Part shown: in pieces, positions 16,573-25,510 of the stretch | Layout of the letters: the number at the start of each line of letters is the position of its first letter | Position numbering within the stretch: position 1 is the stretch's first letter | Assembly (NCBI GenBank): GCA_017614995.1 | Contig: JAGAAX010000036.1 | Span: 62,001-126,000, forward strand | Source: Spirochaetaceae bacterium | GTDB taxonomy: Bacteria > Spirochaetota > Spirochaetia > Treponematales > Treponemataceae | Length of the DNA: 64,000 bases | Direction: 5' to 3' | Position numbers and translations under genes: made by a program | Notes under the pieces: generated by a model | What the model was told of the DNA's origin: nothing | Seen by the model: the letters and a program-made list of their open reading frames with translations, nothing else | Databases searched by the model: none

Positions 16573-17787
16573 TTATTCTTCTGTTGCCAAAGCTTCCGAT
16601 GCAAAATGTTCTGCAACATAATCTCTTACAGCAAAACGTTTTATCTCGCGCTTTTCATAAGCTTCGTTTAGCAGGTCTGAAACTTCAAGAGAGTCAAAAA
16701 TTTTTGCTGCTTCTTCTACTGAGGCACGCAGAACCGGGTGCTTCGGGCTGAAAAGAACACAGCAGTCTTCGTAAGGCAGAATAGACGTTTCGTAAGTACC
16801 GATTTCGCAGGCAGTATTGACAATTTCTTCTTTATCAAGACCGACAAGCGGGCGGAGCAGCGGAAGCTCGCACGCAGATTCAGTTACTTCAAGATTTTCG
16901 ATTGTCTGGCTTGCAACCTGCCCAAGGCTTTCGCCTGTTATAAGGCACTGGGCTTTTATGCGGCGCGCCACCATGTTTGCAACTTTCATCATGCACATAC
17001 GCAGCATCAATGTGCTGAAATTTTCAGGTGCTTTTTCTTTTATGCGCATCTGCACATCTGTAAACGGAATTATGTTTATGTGCGTGTCAATTCCATAAGC
17101 TGAAATGATTTGCGCCAGATCTTCAACCTTTTTCTGCGCCTCTGCTGAAGTATACGGATAAGCATGAAAATAAATGCATTCTACTTTCATGCCGCGCCGC
17201 ATCATTCTGTAGCCTGCAACCGGCGAGTCAATGCCGCCCGAAAGCAGCAGAAGCCCTTTGCCTGAAACACCGACAGGAAGCCCGCGCCGTCCTTTGTTTC
17301 TGTCGCAATAGACAAAACAGCGCTCGCGCACTTCTACGCGGATAAAAGCATCGGGCTTATGAACGTCTACAGTCATTATATTCTGCTCAAAAACATCTTC
17401 TGCGGTTGCAATTGCTATTTCATAGGAATTCATCGGAAAAGTCTTTTCGGCGCGGCGCACATCGACTTTAAAAGTTTTTGCGCCCTCGTTTTTAGCCTGA
17501 ACAGCTACTTCCATAACGGCTTTTTTCATAGATTCAATGTCTTTCTCGCAGACAATGGCGCGTGCCCAGCCGGTTATTCCAATGAGGTGGCTTAATGTGT
17601 ATTCAATTGCCGGAACTGAACTTTCAGGACCTTCTATATAAAGTCTGCCTGCTCTTAATAGAACGCGTGCTTTTACAGTTTCAAGATAAAGCTGGGCATT
17701 ATTAACCAGGCGGTGCTCAAATTCTCTAAGATTGCTTCCTTTAAGTGTAAGTTCGCCTAATTTTGCTAAATATGTTACATTCGGCAT
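16573..17787 (-). CDS. thiI: tRNA 4-thiouridine synthase ThiI (no rhodanese domain)
   Basis: ThiI adenylates U8 of tRNA and, with a persulfide donor, makes 4-thiouridine; in some bacteria it also feeds sulfur into thiazole synthesis. The 404-aa protein has the N-terminal ferredoxin-like and THUMP domains, then a PP-loop SGGIDSP at 183-189. It ends without the C-terminal rhodanese domain found in E. coli ThiI, so it should use an external sulfur carrier. The start at 17787 is chosen because AGGGG lies 7 nt upstream and homologues begin with a KLGELTLKG-type sequence soon after. Confidence 0.94.
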   Translation of the reverse strand: MPNVTYLAKLGELTLKGSNLREFEHRLVNNAQLYLETVKARVLLRAGRLYIEGPESSVPAIEYTLSHLIGITGWARAIVCEKDIESMKKAVMEVAVQAKNEGAKTFKVDVRRAEKTFPMNSYEIAIATAEDVFEQNIMTVDVHKPDAFIRVEVRERCFVYCDRNKGRRGLPVGVSGKGLLLLSGGIDSPVAGYRMMRRGMKVECIYFHAYPYTSAEAQKKVEDLAQIISAYGIDTHINIIPFTDVQMRIKEKAPENFSTLMLRMCMMKVANMVARRIKAQCLITGESLGQVASQTIENLEVTESACELPLLRPLVGLDKEEIVNTACEIGTYETSILPYEDCCVLFSPKHPVLRASVEEAAKIFDSLEVSDLLNEAYEKREIKRFAVRDYVAEHFASEALATEE

Positions 17788-17924
17788 GAATTTCCCCTTG
17801 ATAAAACGCAAAGTTCGAATTATTATTATGACAGTATTACAAAATTCATAAAATAGTCAAACTCGATTTTATGATTTACGAGCATAACACCACATACTTT
17901 TTGTTTAAAAAACAGGAGTTCATA

Positions 17925-19871
17925 ATGGCCATTGAAAGAACAATTCCATTGATGTTTAAAGCCAGGGTGCAAGCATGTCCAGACATTATTGCACAAGCCT
18001 CAAAAAATGAAAAGGGCGAATTTGAAAAGTTCACATACGCCCGCCTTTACAAAGACGTGATTCAGTTTGCGGCAGGTCTTAAAAAGCTCGGCATCAGAAG
18101 AGCTGACAATGTTGCATTTTTTTCAGACAACCGCCGCGAATGGCTTATTGCAGATCTTGCAATTCTTTCTTTAGGCGCAATCGACGTTCCGCGCGGAAAA
18201 GACTCGATGGCGGCGGAACTCCGGTTTATTACAAGCTTTGCTGGCTGTGTTTTTGGTATTTTTGAGAATTCACGCCAGCTTGAAAAAATTCTTGAAAAAG
18301 TTTCAGACGTTCCGCTTTTAAAAACGGCAATTGTAATTGATAAACCTGAAGAATCAGTAACACAAAAAGCAAAAGAAGCCGGAATCGAAGTTCATTCTTT
18401 TGAAGAAATAATGAATCTCTGCCCGGACAGCTACGAAAAAATGCTCGCTGACATTGAAAAAGAGATTGAGCTTACAAAAACTGATGATGTCGCAACCATT
18501 ATCTTTACATCCGGCACGACAGGAACGCCAAAAGGTGTTATGCTCACACACGAGAATTATCTTGCACAGCTTTCAGTTGTTGACCAGGTTCTCTGCACAA
18601 AACCGGGCGATATGTGGCTTTCTGTGCTGCCTGTATGGCACAGCTTTGAGCGGAGCGTTCAGTATTTTGCGCTTTATCTTAAGAGCGGCATCGCCTATTC
18701 AAAGCCGGTTGCGGCAGTTATGCTCAATGACCTTGCAGCAATCAAGCCTCAGTACATTTGTGGTGTGCCGCGTCTTTGGGACGGTCTTGGCAATGCAGTT
18801 ATCAGAACAATGCGCAAAAAGGGCGGAATCGCTTATGCAATGTTCAAGTTCTTCCTTTCTGTCGGCAAAAAATACCAGTGGGCAAGAGACCGCATGCTTG
18901 GTCGCGTATGCCATTTTAAACGCAAGTCTAGAATAATTGAATGGTTCATCGGTCTGCTGCCGTTTATCTTCTTGACGCCGCTCAATGCTTTGGGCAATGT
19001 TCTTGTATTCAAAAAAATTAGAGAAAAGCTTGGCGGACGCATTAAGGCTGTTATTTCAGGCGGCGGTTCATTGCAGAAAGACGTAGACGACTTTTATAAA
19101 GCAGTCGGCCTCAATGTTCTTGAAGGCTACGGAATTACAGAAGCCGCTCCGGTACTTTCTGTGCGCCTTGAGAAAAAACCGCGTTCAAATTGTGTCGGTC
19201 TTGTATTTCCGTCTGTTGAAATTAAGATTGTTGCTGAAAAAGGCGGACAGATCATTTCAAATGATCCGCTTCCAGCCGGTCAGTACGGCTTAATTCTTGC
19301 AAGAAGCAAGAACATGCGTCAGATTATGAAAGGCTACTATAACAGACAGGATTTGACTGACCTTGTTATAGACAAAGACGGCTGGCTGAATACCGGCGAC
19401 ATCGGTGCTCTTACCGTTGACGGCGAAATCAAGATTACCGGTAGGGCAAAGGATACAATCGTGCTTTTGGGCGGCGAAAACATTGAGCCTATGCTTATAG
19501 AGCAGGCACTCTGCTCAAGCGACTATATCGAATCTGCAATGCTTGTCGGACAAGACCAGAAATATCTTGGTGCGCTTATTGTTCCGTCAAAAGAGTTTGT
19601 TCAGACTTATGCCGGAGAAAACAACATTGTATATGCTTCTTATGAGCAGCTTCTTGAAGCCCCTGAAATTCAAATGCTCATCAGATCAGAGATTGACCGC
19701 CTTGTAAATGCTGAAAACGGCTTCCGCCCATGCGAAAAGGTTTTCAAATTCATGCTTGTTCCTGAAAGTTTCCAGGTCGGCAGAGAATTGAGCGCAAAGC
19801 AGGAAATGATCCGCTTCAAGATTAACGAATTATATAAAGCACAAATAAATAAGATTTTTGCAGAAGACTAA
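17925..19871 (+). CDS. Long-chain fatty acid-CoA ligase (AMP-forming)
   Basis: An ANL-superfamily enzyme of 648 aa that activates fatty acids through an acyl-adenylate. Visible motifs are the P-loop FTSGTTGTPKG (about residues 193-205), GYGITEAAPV, the hinge-side LNTGDIG block and GRAKDTIVLLGGENIEP near the C-terminus. Spirochaetes of this type take up host fatty acids, so it probably feeds exogenous acids into phospholipid synthesis (inferred). The start at 17925 has a CAGGAG Shine-Dalgarno; the frame opens earlier at 17871. A terminator follows. Confidence 0.92.
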   Translation: MAIERTIPLMFKARVQACPDIIAQASKNEKGEFEKFTYARLYKDVIQFAAGLKKLGIRRADNVAFFSDNRREWLIADLAILSLGAIDVPRGKDSMAAELRFITSFAGCVFGIFENSRQLEKILEKVSDVPLLKTAIVIDKPEESVTQKAKEAGIEVHSFEEIMNLCPDSYEKMLADIEKEIELTKTDDVATIIFTSGTTGTPKGVMLTHENYLAQLSVVDQVLCTKPGDMWLSVLPVWHSFERSVQYFALYLKSGIAYSKPVAAVMLNDLAAIKPQYICGVPRLWDGLGNAVIRTMRKKGGIAYAMFKFFLSVGKKYQWARDRMLGRVCHFKRKSRIIEWFIGLLPFIFLTPLNALGNVLVFKKIREKLGGRIKAVISGGGSLQKDVDDFYKAVGLNVLEGYGITEAAPVLSVRLEKKPRSNCVGLVFPSVEIKIVAEKGGQIISNDPLPAGQYGLILARSKNMRQIMKGYYNRQDLTDLVIDKDGWLNTGDIGALTVDGEIKITGRAKDTIVLLGGENIEPMLIEQALCSSDYIESAMLVGQDQKYLGALIVPSKEFVQTYAGENNIVYASYEQLLEAPEIQMLIRSEIDRLVNAENGFRPCEKVFKFMLVPESFQVGRELSAKQEMIRFKINELYKAQINKIFAED

Positions 19872-19876
19872 ACTTG

Positions 19877-19911
19877 GGGCTGCCAAAAAAAGGGCAGCCC
19901 TATTTATTTTA
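19877..19911 (+). terminator. Rho-independent terminator after the acyl-CoA synthetase
   Basis: GGGCTGCC (19877-19884) pairs with GGCAGCCC (19893-19900) around an A-rich loop, followed by a T-rich tail with single A interruptions. Confidence 0.8.
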
Positions 19912-19937
19912 TGCTGTTTTATGCCGAAAATTAACTG

Positions 19938-20858
19938 ATGAAAACAGCAAAAAAGTTGTGTTTATGCGGTGCAGCCATATTTTTTGGCTTTACTTTATTT
20001 GCACAGAACAATTCAACAGATTTAACTCCTCTCGCAGGCATTTGGGAAAATTCAAACAGAATTATTTCCGTAAACGAAGACAATACGCTTCAATTTGTCT
20101 TAAAGACATTTTACGGCTTTTATTTTGACAAAGCCGCTGTACTGAATGCTTCGCTTGATTCAGGCGAGAACGGAGAGACAATACTTAGAGTTAAATATCC
20201 GTCAGAAAGAAAGCCGCAGGCACACCCGATTGGCGTTATAAATAACAAGCTTTTTCTCGATTTTTATTGCAGGTCTTATATCGAGACAGAGGATTTAGAC
20301 TCACCGGAGACTGAATCAGTAAGCCATACTTCGCCTTTGTACGGCTACTGGCGCTGCTGCGGTAATGTAAAAGGCATTGAAATTGCAGTGCCTTACACAA
20401 AGCCCGAACTGACCTGCTATTATTTTACGGATTCTGAAGTATATTTTCTGCGCTACTGGCAGGCAGATGTTCCGTATGAGCGCGAAACGGTAGACGTAAA
20501 CGACGGCGATTTTTCTTTTAAGGTTGACAAGCTTTTAAAAGTCGGCGACATCGTCTATACATGCGTAGTCGGCCGCGGCACATTTGTAAGAAACTTTGAA
20601 AAGACAACATACACAATAGACGGCGACACTGTAACTTTTGGCACAGAACCGGAAAAGCAGTATCCGCTTTACCGCTCGCACGACAGCTCGCTTCTTGCCT
20701 TTTCTGAACCGTACATTGTCCGTTCAGAAATTGCAGATTTAAACGCTGCCATAGCAGAGCATAACTCGCACACACATAATCCGCTTAAAAATCCGATGGA
20801 AGTCTTCAATAGAAAGACTGCTTGGGAAGAAAAGCTTGAAAAAATGACAATTAACTAA
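19938..20858 (+). CDS. Secreted protein of unknown function
   Basis: The 306-aa product has a signal peptide (KTAKK, hydrophobic core, cleavage likely after LFA at about residue 22). The mature protein is rich in beta-type sequence with repeated Trp/Tyr-containing blocks (AGIWENSNR near 34, YGYWRCCGN near 136), which suggests lipocalin-like or repeated beta-sheet domains. No family is recognised. No Shine-Dalgarno is seen; a weak GAAAAT lies 6 nt before the ATG, so it could be leaderless. A palindromic element follows at 20880-20972. Confidence 0.7.
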   Translation: MKTAKKLCLCGAAIFFGFTLFAQNNSTDLTPLAGIWENSNRIISVNEDNTLQFVLKTFYGFYFDKAAVLNASLDSGENGETILRVKYPSERKPQAHPIGVINNKLFLDFYCRSYIETEDLDSPETESVSHTSPLYGYWRCCGNVKGIEIAVPYTKPELTCYYFTDSEVYFLRYWQADVPYERETVDVNDGDFSFKVDKLLKVGDIVYTCVVGRGTFVRNFEKTTYTIDGDTVTFGTEPEKQYPLYRSHDSSLLAFSEPYIVRSEIADLNAAIAEHNSHTHNPLKNPMEVFNRKTAWEEKLEKMTIN

Positions 20859-20879
20859 TAGCTAGAACTTAGAGTTTAT

Positions 20880-20972
20880 AAGATTGCGGTGGCTGAGCGT
20901 ACTCGAAGCCATCCATAATAAATTGAAAAATAGGTCACTTCGACTTCGCTCAGTGAGCCGGCAATCTTTTTA
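20880..20972. repeat. Long imperfect palindrome, REP-like intergenic element
   Basis: AAGATTGC (20880-20887) pairs with GCAATCTT (20961-20968), enclosing further pairing between the GGCTGAGCG and CGCTCAG segments. A short T run follows on the plus strand, so it may end the upstream transcript. The inner CTTCGACTTCGCTCAG-type sequence resembles dispersed intergenic palindromes seen in many bacterial genomes. A second short palindrome, TTTCGCGAAGCGAAA, lies in the next 60 bases. Confidence 0.5.
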
Positions 20973-21132
20973 GGCTGATGTACCTTTGCTGTCGGTTTCG
21001 CGAAGCGAAAGCGACGCTTTTCGCCGATTTGACTTTATTCGTAGATTAAGCTAATGCGAAAAGAACTTTGCTCAACAACCGATTTTCTCTAAAAAAGCAC
21101 AAAAATTCTGATATTTTCATGATATTATATAT

Positions 21133-22491
21133 ATGAGAAAATCAACAGAAATTCTGGCTTTATCTGAAATCTTAACCTTTTACGGCTTTATCTTAAAAAG
21201 CACAAACACATTCTTTAAGGTTCTTTTCTACGTTTTTCTTGCGGCGTCTGTAATTTTTATAGTTCTTTCAAAAAAAAGATTTTACTGTCTTGCCGGAATA
21301 TGCGCAGGGCTTCTTGCATTAAGCGGTTTTTACGCAGAAAACGCCCGAATCAAAACTCTGCTGTCCTTAAGCAGGGTAACAGGACTTTACTGCCAAATCT
21401 CTGCCGCGCCTGAAAAACTGAATGACGCATATTATTCGATAAAAGTAAAGGCTGTTTCAGTAAATTCTGAAAGCATCGCTTGTTCTGCAAAAGGCACAGC
21501 AACCGTAATAATAAAAACCGCAGACTTGCAGAACAGTCTGCCCGGCAAAATCTTAAAAAGAGTGGATAAATTAGAAAACAGTACACTGCTTGTTGACAAA
21601 GGACTTTGCATATTCTTTTCAGGAAGTTTCAAAGACAGTGCGGTATTCCGCGCAGATTCAGTGTTTGAAAACGAATTCTGCCATTATAAAAGCAGAATCT
21701 ATGAATTGCGTGCTTTGGTCAGATACAGGCTGAAGTACATTCTGCTGTCTTTTGCCGCAGCAGGCAGACTGCTTGCCGCACTAACCATCGGCAGCAAGGA
21801 TTATCTTGATACGTCCTTGCAAATTCTTTTTAGAAAAGCCGGACTTTCGCACATACTTGCGCTTTCGGGCTTTCATCTTTCGGTTGTGTGTGCTTTTGCA
21901 CAAAAGACAGCGGATTTTTTCAAAAAAAAGCGGCGCAATCTTTTTTTAGTCTTTATATCCGCCATATTTGTGTTTCTGGCTGGTTCACAGCCGTCTCTTA
22001 TCAGAGCACTTATTTTTACATGCATAAATTGTGTGTGCAGCTGCTTTTACATCAAATGCAGAAGAGAAGCAGTCTTTTACTTAAGCTTATGTATTCATCT
22101 TATTGTGCAGCCTGTGGCAGCATTTACGCCTTCTTTTTTGCTTTCTTATTCAGCAATATTTGGCATAATCTTTTTAAGTCCAAAAATCCGCGGTTTATTA
22201 TGCGGAAGCTTCCCCAAAAAAGCAGAGAAGCTCAAAGAACTTCTCTCTGTTTCGGCTGGCGCACAGCTTGGAGCTGTTCCAGTTCAGTTTTTTATGCTTA
22301 ATTCATTCTCATTAAAAGGAATAATCTCATCAATTATTGCGATTCCATTGGTTTCGGTATTTGTCATTTTAGGAATTTTTGCTATACTGTTTTCGCTTGT
22401 TATTCCAGAATCGGCAGCGGTTTTTAGGACGGTTTTAACTTTTATATATAACTTAATCGTCTTATCGGTTCATTTTTTTTCGCGCTTATAG
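21133..22491 (+). CDS. comEC: ComEC/Rec2-family DNA-uptake channel, short form
   Basis: ComEC moves transforming single-stranded DNA across the inner membrane. The 452-aa protein has N-terminal hydrophobic segments, a beta-rich extracytoplasmic OB-like domain (about 85-190), then the Competence domain with the signature ILALSGFHLSVV and SLIRALIF followed by several membrane helices. It ends there: the C-terminal metallo-beta-lactamase domain of full-length ComEC is missing. No other competence genes are in the window. An extended -10 (TGATATTAT) lies only 4 nt before the ATG. Confidence 0.85.
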   Translation: MRKSTEILALSEILTFYGFILKSTNTFFKVLFYVFLAASVIFIVLSKKRFYCLAGICAGLLALSGFYAENARIKTLLSLSRVTGLYCQISAAPEKLNDAYYSIKVKAVSVNSESIACSAKGTATVIIKTADLQNSLPGKILKRVDKLENSTLLVDKGLCIFFSGSFKDSAVFRADSVFENEFCHYKSRIYELRALVRYRLKYILLSFAAAGRLLAALTIGSKDYLDTSLQILFRKAGLSHILALSGFHLSVVCAFAQKTADFFKKKRRNLFLVFISAIFVFLAGSQPSLIRALIFTCINCVCSCFYIKCRREAVFYLSLCIHLIVQPVAAFTPSFLLSYSAIFGIIFLSPKIRGLLCGSFPKKAEKLKELLSVSAGAQLGAVPVQFFMLNSFSLKGIISSIIAIPLVSVFVILGIFAILFSLVIPESAAVFRTVLTFIYNLIVLSVHFFSRL

Positions 22492-22514
22492 TATAATTAT
22501 ACAACAGGAGATTT

Positions 22515-23366
22515 ATGGCAGCTTCACTTTCAATTGATTATAATTCGCCCGCCTCACTAAAAGCCTTTCTTGAAGCCAGAGGGCTTGCCATGCAGAAGAA
22601 ATTTGGACAGAATTTCTTGATAAACGGCCAGGCGCGGAAAAAATTGATTGATTCACTTGAAATAGAAAAGGGCACTACCGTCTGGGAAATCGGGCCGGGA
22701 CTTGGCGCAATGACCAGTGAAATCTTGGAACGGGGCGCAGAGCTTACGGCTTTTGAAATTGACCATGGCTTTGCAGCAGCTCTCGGCGAATTTTTTGGCA
22801 GCAGACCGAATTTTAAGCTTGTTGAAGGTGATGTTCTAAAAACATGGAAAACCGTACAAGACAGACCGGCGCGGCTTTTCGGCAATCTGCCTTATAATAT
22901 TGCGGCTACAATTTTTGCAGATTTAATCTGTGCCGGTGTCCGCTTTGATAAAGCTGTAATTACCGTTCAAAAAGAAGTTGCACAGCGCATGTCTGCAAAA
23001 CCCGGCACAGAAGATTATTCAAGCTTTTCGGTTTTGTGCCAGTGGGCTTATGATGTTACGCCTTTAATGGATTTAGGCGGCGGTTCGTTCTGGCCGAAAC
23101 CGAATGTTGACAGCCGCGCCGTTAAATTTGTCAAAAAAGAACTTTTTCCACAATGCAAAGACGCAGTTTTATTTGCTAAAATGCAGCGCGCGCTCTTTGT
23201 TTCAAGACGGAAAACAATAAAGAACAATCTTACAACTTTTTTGAGCGATTCAAATAAAGCAGAAGCTGCGCTGCAAAAAGCAGAGATTGACCCGAAACTT
23301 AGGGCAGAGACCTTAGACATAAACACACTTTTACGTTTATCAGACGCTGTGGGAGAAGTTTTATGA
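22515..23366 (+). CDS. rsmA: 16S rRNA dimethyladenosine transferase
   Basis: RsmA (KsgA) dimethylates A1518 and A1519 of 16S rRNA during 30S maturation. The 283-aa protein has KKFGQNFL at the N-terminus, the SAM-binding EIGPGLG (58-64) and the catalytic NLPYNI (124-129). An AGGAG Shine-Dalgarno precedes the ATG, and the upstream TATAAT at the end of comEC could be an internal promoter. The stop overlaps the next start by ATGA. Confidence 0.96.
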   Translation: MAASLSIDYNSPASLKAFLEARGLAMQKKFGQNFLINGQARKKLIDSLEIEKGTTVWEIGPGLGAMTSEILERGAELTAFEIDHGFAAALGEFFGSRPNFKLVEGDVLKTWKTVQDRPARLFGNLPYNIAATIFADLICAGVRFDKAVITVQKEVAQRMSAKPGTEDYSSFSVLCQWAYDVTPLMDLGGGSFWPKPNVDSRAVKFVKKELFPQCKDAVLFAKMQRALFVSRRKTIKNNLTTFLSDSNKAEAALQKAEIDPKLRAETLDINTLLRLSDAVGEVL

Positions 23367-24061
23367 GCATAACCGACAATTACAGACAGATAACAGAGCG
23401 GATAAGAAAAGCTGAAAATGCATCAAACAGAACGCCGGGCAGTGTAAAGCTTATGGCTGTAAGCAAGTTTCACAGTTCAGAAGAAATTGAAGAATCTATA
23501 AAAGCCGGCGCGACACTTTTTGGCGAAAACAGGGTTCAGGAAGCTGCCGAAAAGTTCCCGGACTTACTTAAAAATCACCCTGAAATTGAGCTTCACATGA
23601 TTGGCTCGCTTCAGCGCAACAAGGTAAAGCAGATTGTGCCTATTGCTTCGTGCATTCAGTCTGTTGACCGCATTGAGCTTATTGAAGAAATTGAAAAGCA
23701 GTGCGCAAAAATCAACAAGACGATGAAAATTCTTTTTGAATACCATACCGGCGAAGAGTCAAAGTCGGGTTTTACTTCAATTGAAGAATTGACAAAAGCA
23801 ATACGTTTTCTCGAAAACTGTCCGCATATTCAGCCCGCCGGCTTTATGACAATGGCTCCGCTGACAGATGACAAAACAATTATCGAAAATTCGTTCAAAA
23901 AGCTTGTCTCTGTTTCAGATGCTGTCAAAAAGCTGTTTCCGCAATACAGCATGAACGAGCTTTCAATGGGCATGACAAACGATTTTGAGACAGCAATAAG
24001 CTGCGGCTCTACAATTGTGCGCATCGGCACAGCAATATTCGGTGAAAGGCAGAAGCAATGA
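23363..24061 (+). CDS. YggS-family PLP-homeostasis protein
   Basis: A 232-aa PLP-binding single-domain protein of the YggS/PLPBP family, which buffers pyridoxal phosphate and affects amino-acid balance. The PLP lysine is K35 in MAVSKF; GENRVQEAAEK, LHMIGSLQRNK and the late LSMGMTNDFETAI phosphate-site motif are all present. Length is typical. It overlaps rsmA and the following gene by 4 nt each. Confidence 0.94.
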   Translation: MSITDNYRQITERIRKAENASNRTPGSVKLMAVSKFHSSEEIEESIKAGATLFGENRVQEAAEKFPDLLKNHPEIELHMIGSLQRNKVKQIVPIASCIQSVDRIELIEEIEKQCAKINKTMKILFEYHTGEESKSGFTSIEELTKAIRFLENCPHIQPAGFMTMAPLTDDKTIIENSFKKLVSVSDAVKKLFPQYSMNELSMGMTNDFETAISCGSTIVRIGTAIFGERQKQ

Positions 24062-24549
24062 AAAAAAGCATTTTTATAGTTTTATTTATTTTTGTTCTTA
24101 TTTTTTCGCTTTCAGCAGTTGAAATTGACATGACCGGCGTTGAAGTTGAACCTTATGACAATGTGAATTTTCCGCAGTTCCTTCTTGATATGCGCCGCGC
24201 CGAAATCGTAACAATCGGTTCTTATCCGTTTACAAGCATGGCTGTCGGCGCAGGCTTTTCTCTGTTTAAGTATTTTTCAAGTGGAATGGACTCAAAATAC
24301 ACGCCGAATCCTTTTATAAAGACTTCTTCTGCAAATTTGACGGATGCTGAAACAAGGGGCATTATTCTAGGCGCGGCAGGCTTGAGTTTGGGAATCGGTA
24401 TCATAGACTTTTTTCTAAATCAGATTGCACTGTCAACTGAAAAGCAGAAAAAAGAGGCAAGCCTCGGCGAAAACGGTCTTGACCCTGATATAACGATAAT
24501 TCCTGTTTATAAAAATAAAACTGAAATTGACGCACCGCCAAAGGAATAA
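24058..24549 (+). CDS. Exported or membrane protein of unknown function
   Basis: The 163-aa product begins with a strong hydrophobic signal (residues 4-20, cleavage likely after LSA) and has a second hydrophobic glycine-rich stretch at about 98-123. The C-terminus is charged. Nothing in it matches a family I recognise. It overlaps the YggS gene by ATGA and is followed at 1 nt by rluD, so it is co-translated with both. Confidence 0.7.
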   Translation: MKKSIFIVLFIFVLIFSLSAVEIDMTGVEVEPYDNVNFPQFLLDMRRAEIVTIGSYPFTSMAVGAGFSLFKYFSSGMDSKYTPNPFIKTSSANLTDAETRGIILGAAGLSLGIGIIDFFLNQIALSTEKQKKEASLGENGLDPDITIIPVYKNKTEIDAPPKE

Positions 24550-24550
24550 T

Positions 24551-25510
24551 ATGCCGGTTTTATCTATAAAAGTTGATGAATCTCTTTCTGGCTCAATGCG
24601 CCTTGACGCGTACATTTCGCAGGCTGAAAACGGCATGAGCAGATCAAGGCTCAAAACTACGGCAACCTCAATTCTGCTTAACGGTTCAGCCGCCAAGCTT
24701 TCAAAAAACGTCCGCGCAGGTGACATAATCGAAATCAGATGGGAAAATCCGAAACCAGAAAATCTTGAGCCGGAAGACATTCCGCTTGACATTATATTTG
24801 AAAATGACCGCGTAACTGTAGTAAACAAAAAGCAGGGTATGGTTGTTCATCCAGCGGCAGGCAACTGGAGCGGTACGCTGGTAAACGCGCTTTTGTTCCA
24901 CTGGGGAAAAAATCCGCAAATTTTAGACAAAAACGAAAACAGTCCGCTGCTGCGCCCGGGCATTGTGCACCGGCTTGATAAAGACACTTCAGGCATTCTG
25001 ATAACGGCAAAAGACGCAGACGCTCTTTCATGGCTGCAAAATCAGTTTCAGTCAAGGCGCGTAAAAAAAGAATACATCGCTATTGTCTGCGGCCGACCGA
25101 AAGAACCGCATGGTTCAATTAAGACAGGCATTACAAGAGACAGCCGCAACCGTAAAAAATTTACGACAACTGACCCCGATAAGGGAAAATTTGCACACAC
25201 CATATATAAATGTATTGCATGTTACGGACCTTATTCACTTATGCGGGTCAAATTAAAGACCGGGCGCACTCATCAAATCAGAGTCCACATGAAATATTTG
25301 GGCTGTCCTGTAATGGGCGACCCGATTTACGGCAAAAAAGACGCGCTTTTTGACAGCGCAACATTAATGCTTCATTCTTACCGGCTTGGTATAAGACTGC
25401 CTGACAGCAATGAATTCTCTGTTTTTAAAGCACCAGTACCGCGCCGTTTCAAAAAAGTCTTGAAAACCCTCCACGAAAAATACGAAAAACAAGCATGGTC
25501 TTATGAGTAG
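24551..25510 (+). CDS. RluD-type 23S rRNA pseudouridine synthase
   Basis: A 319-aa RluA-family enzyme with an N-terminal S4 RNA-binding domain (about 15-75) and a catalytic domain with D143 in HRLDKDTSG and the later GRTHQIRVHM motif. RluD-type proteins modify helix 69 of 23S rRNA in large-subunit maturation, but the exact target here is inferred. The ATG at 24551 with AAAGGA upstream is preferred over an upstream start within the previous gene. Confidence 0.92.
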   Translation: MPVLSIKVDESLSGSMRLDAYISQAENGMSRSRLKTTATSILLNGSAAKLSKNVRAGDIIEIRWENPKPENLEPEDIPLDIIFENDRVTVVNKKQGMVVHPAAGNWSGTLVNALLFHWGKNPQILDKNENSPLLRPGIVHRLDKDTSGILITAKDADALSWLQNQFQSRRVKKEYIAIVCGRPKEPHGSIKTGITRDSRNRKKFTTTDPDKGKFAHTIYKCIACYGPYSLMRVKLKTGRTHQIRVHMKYLGCPVMGDPIYGKKDALFDSATLMLHSYRLGIRLPDSNEFSVFKAPVPRRFKKVLKTLHEKYEKQAWSYE

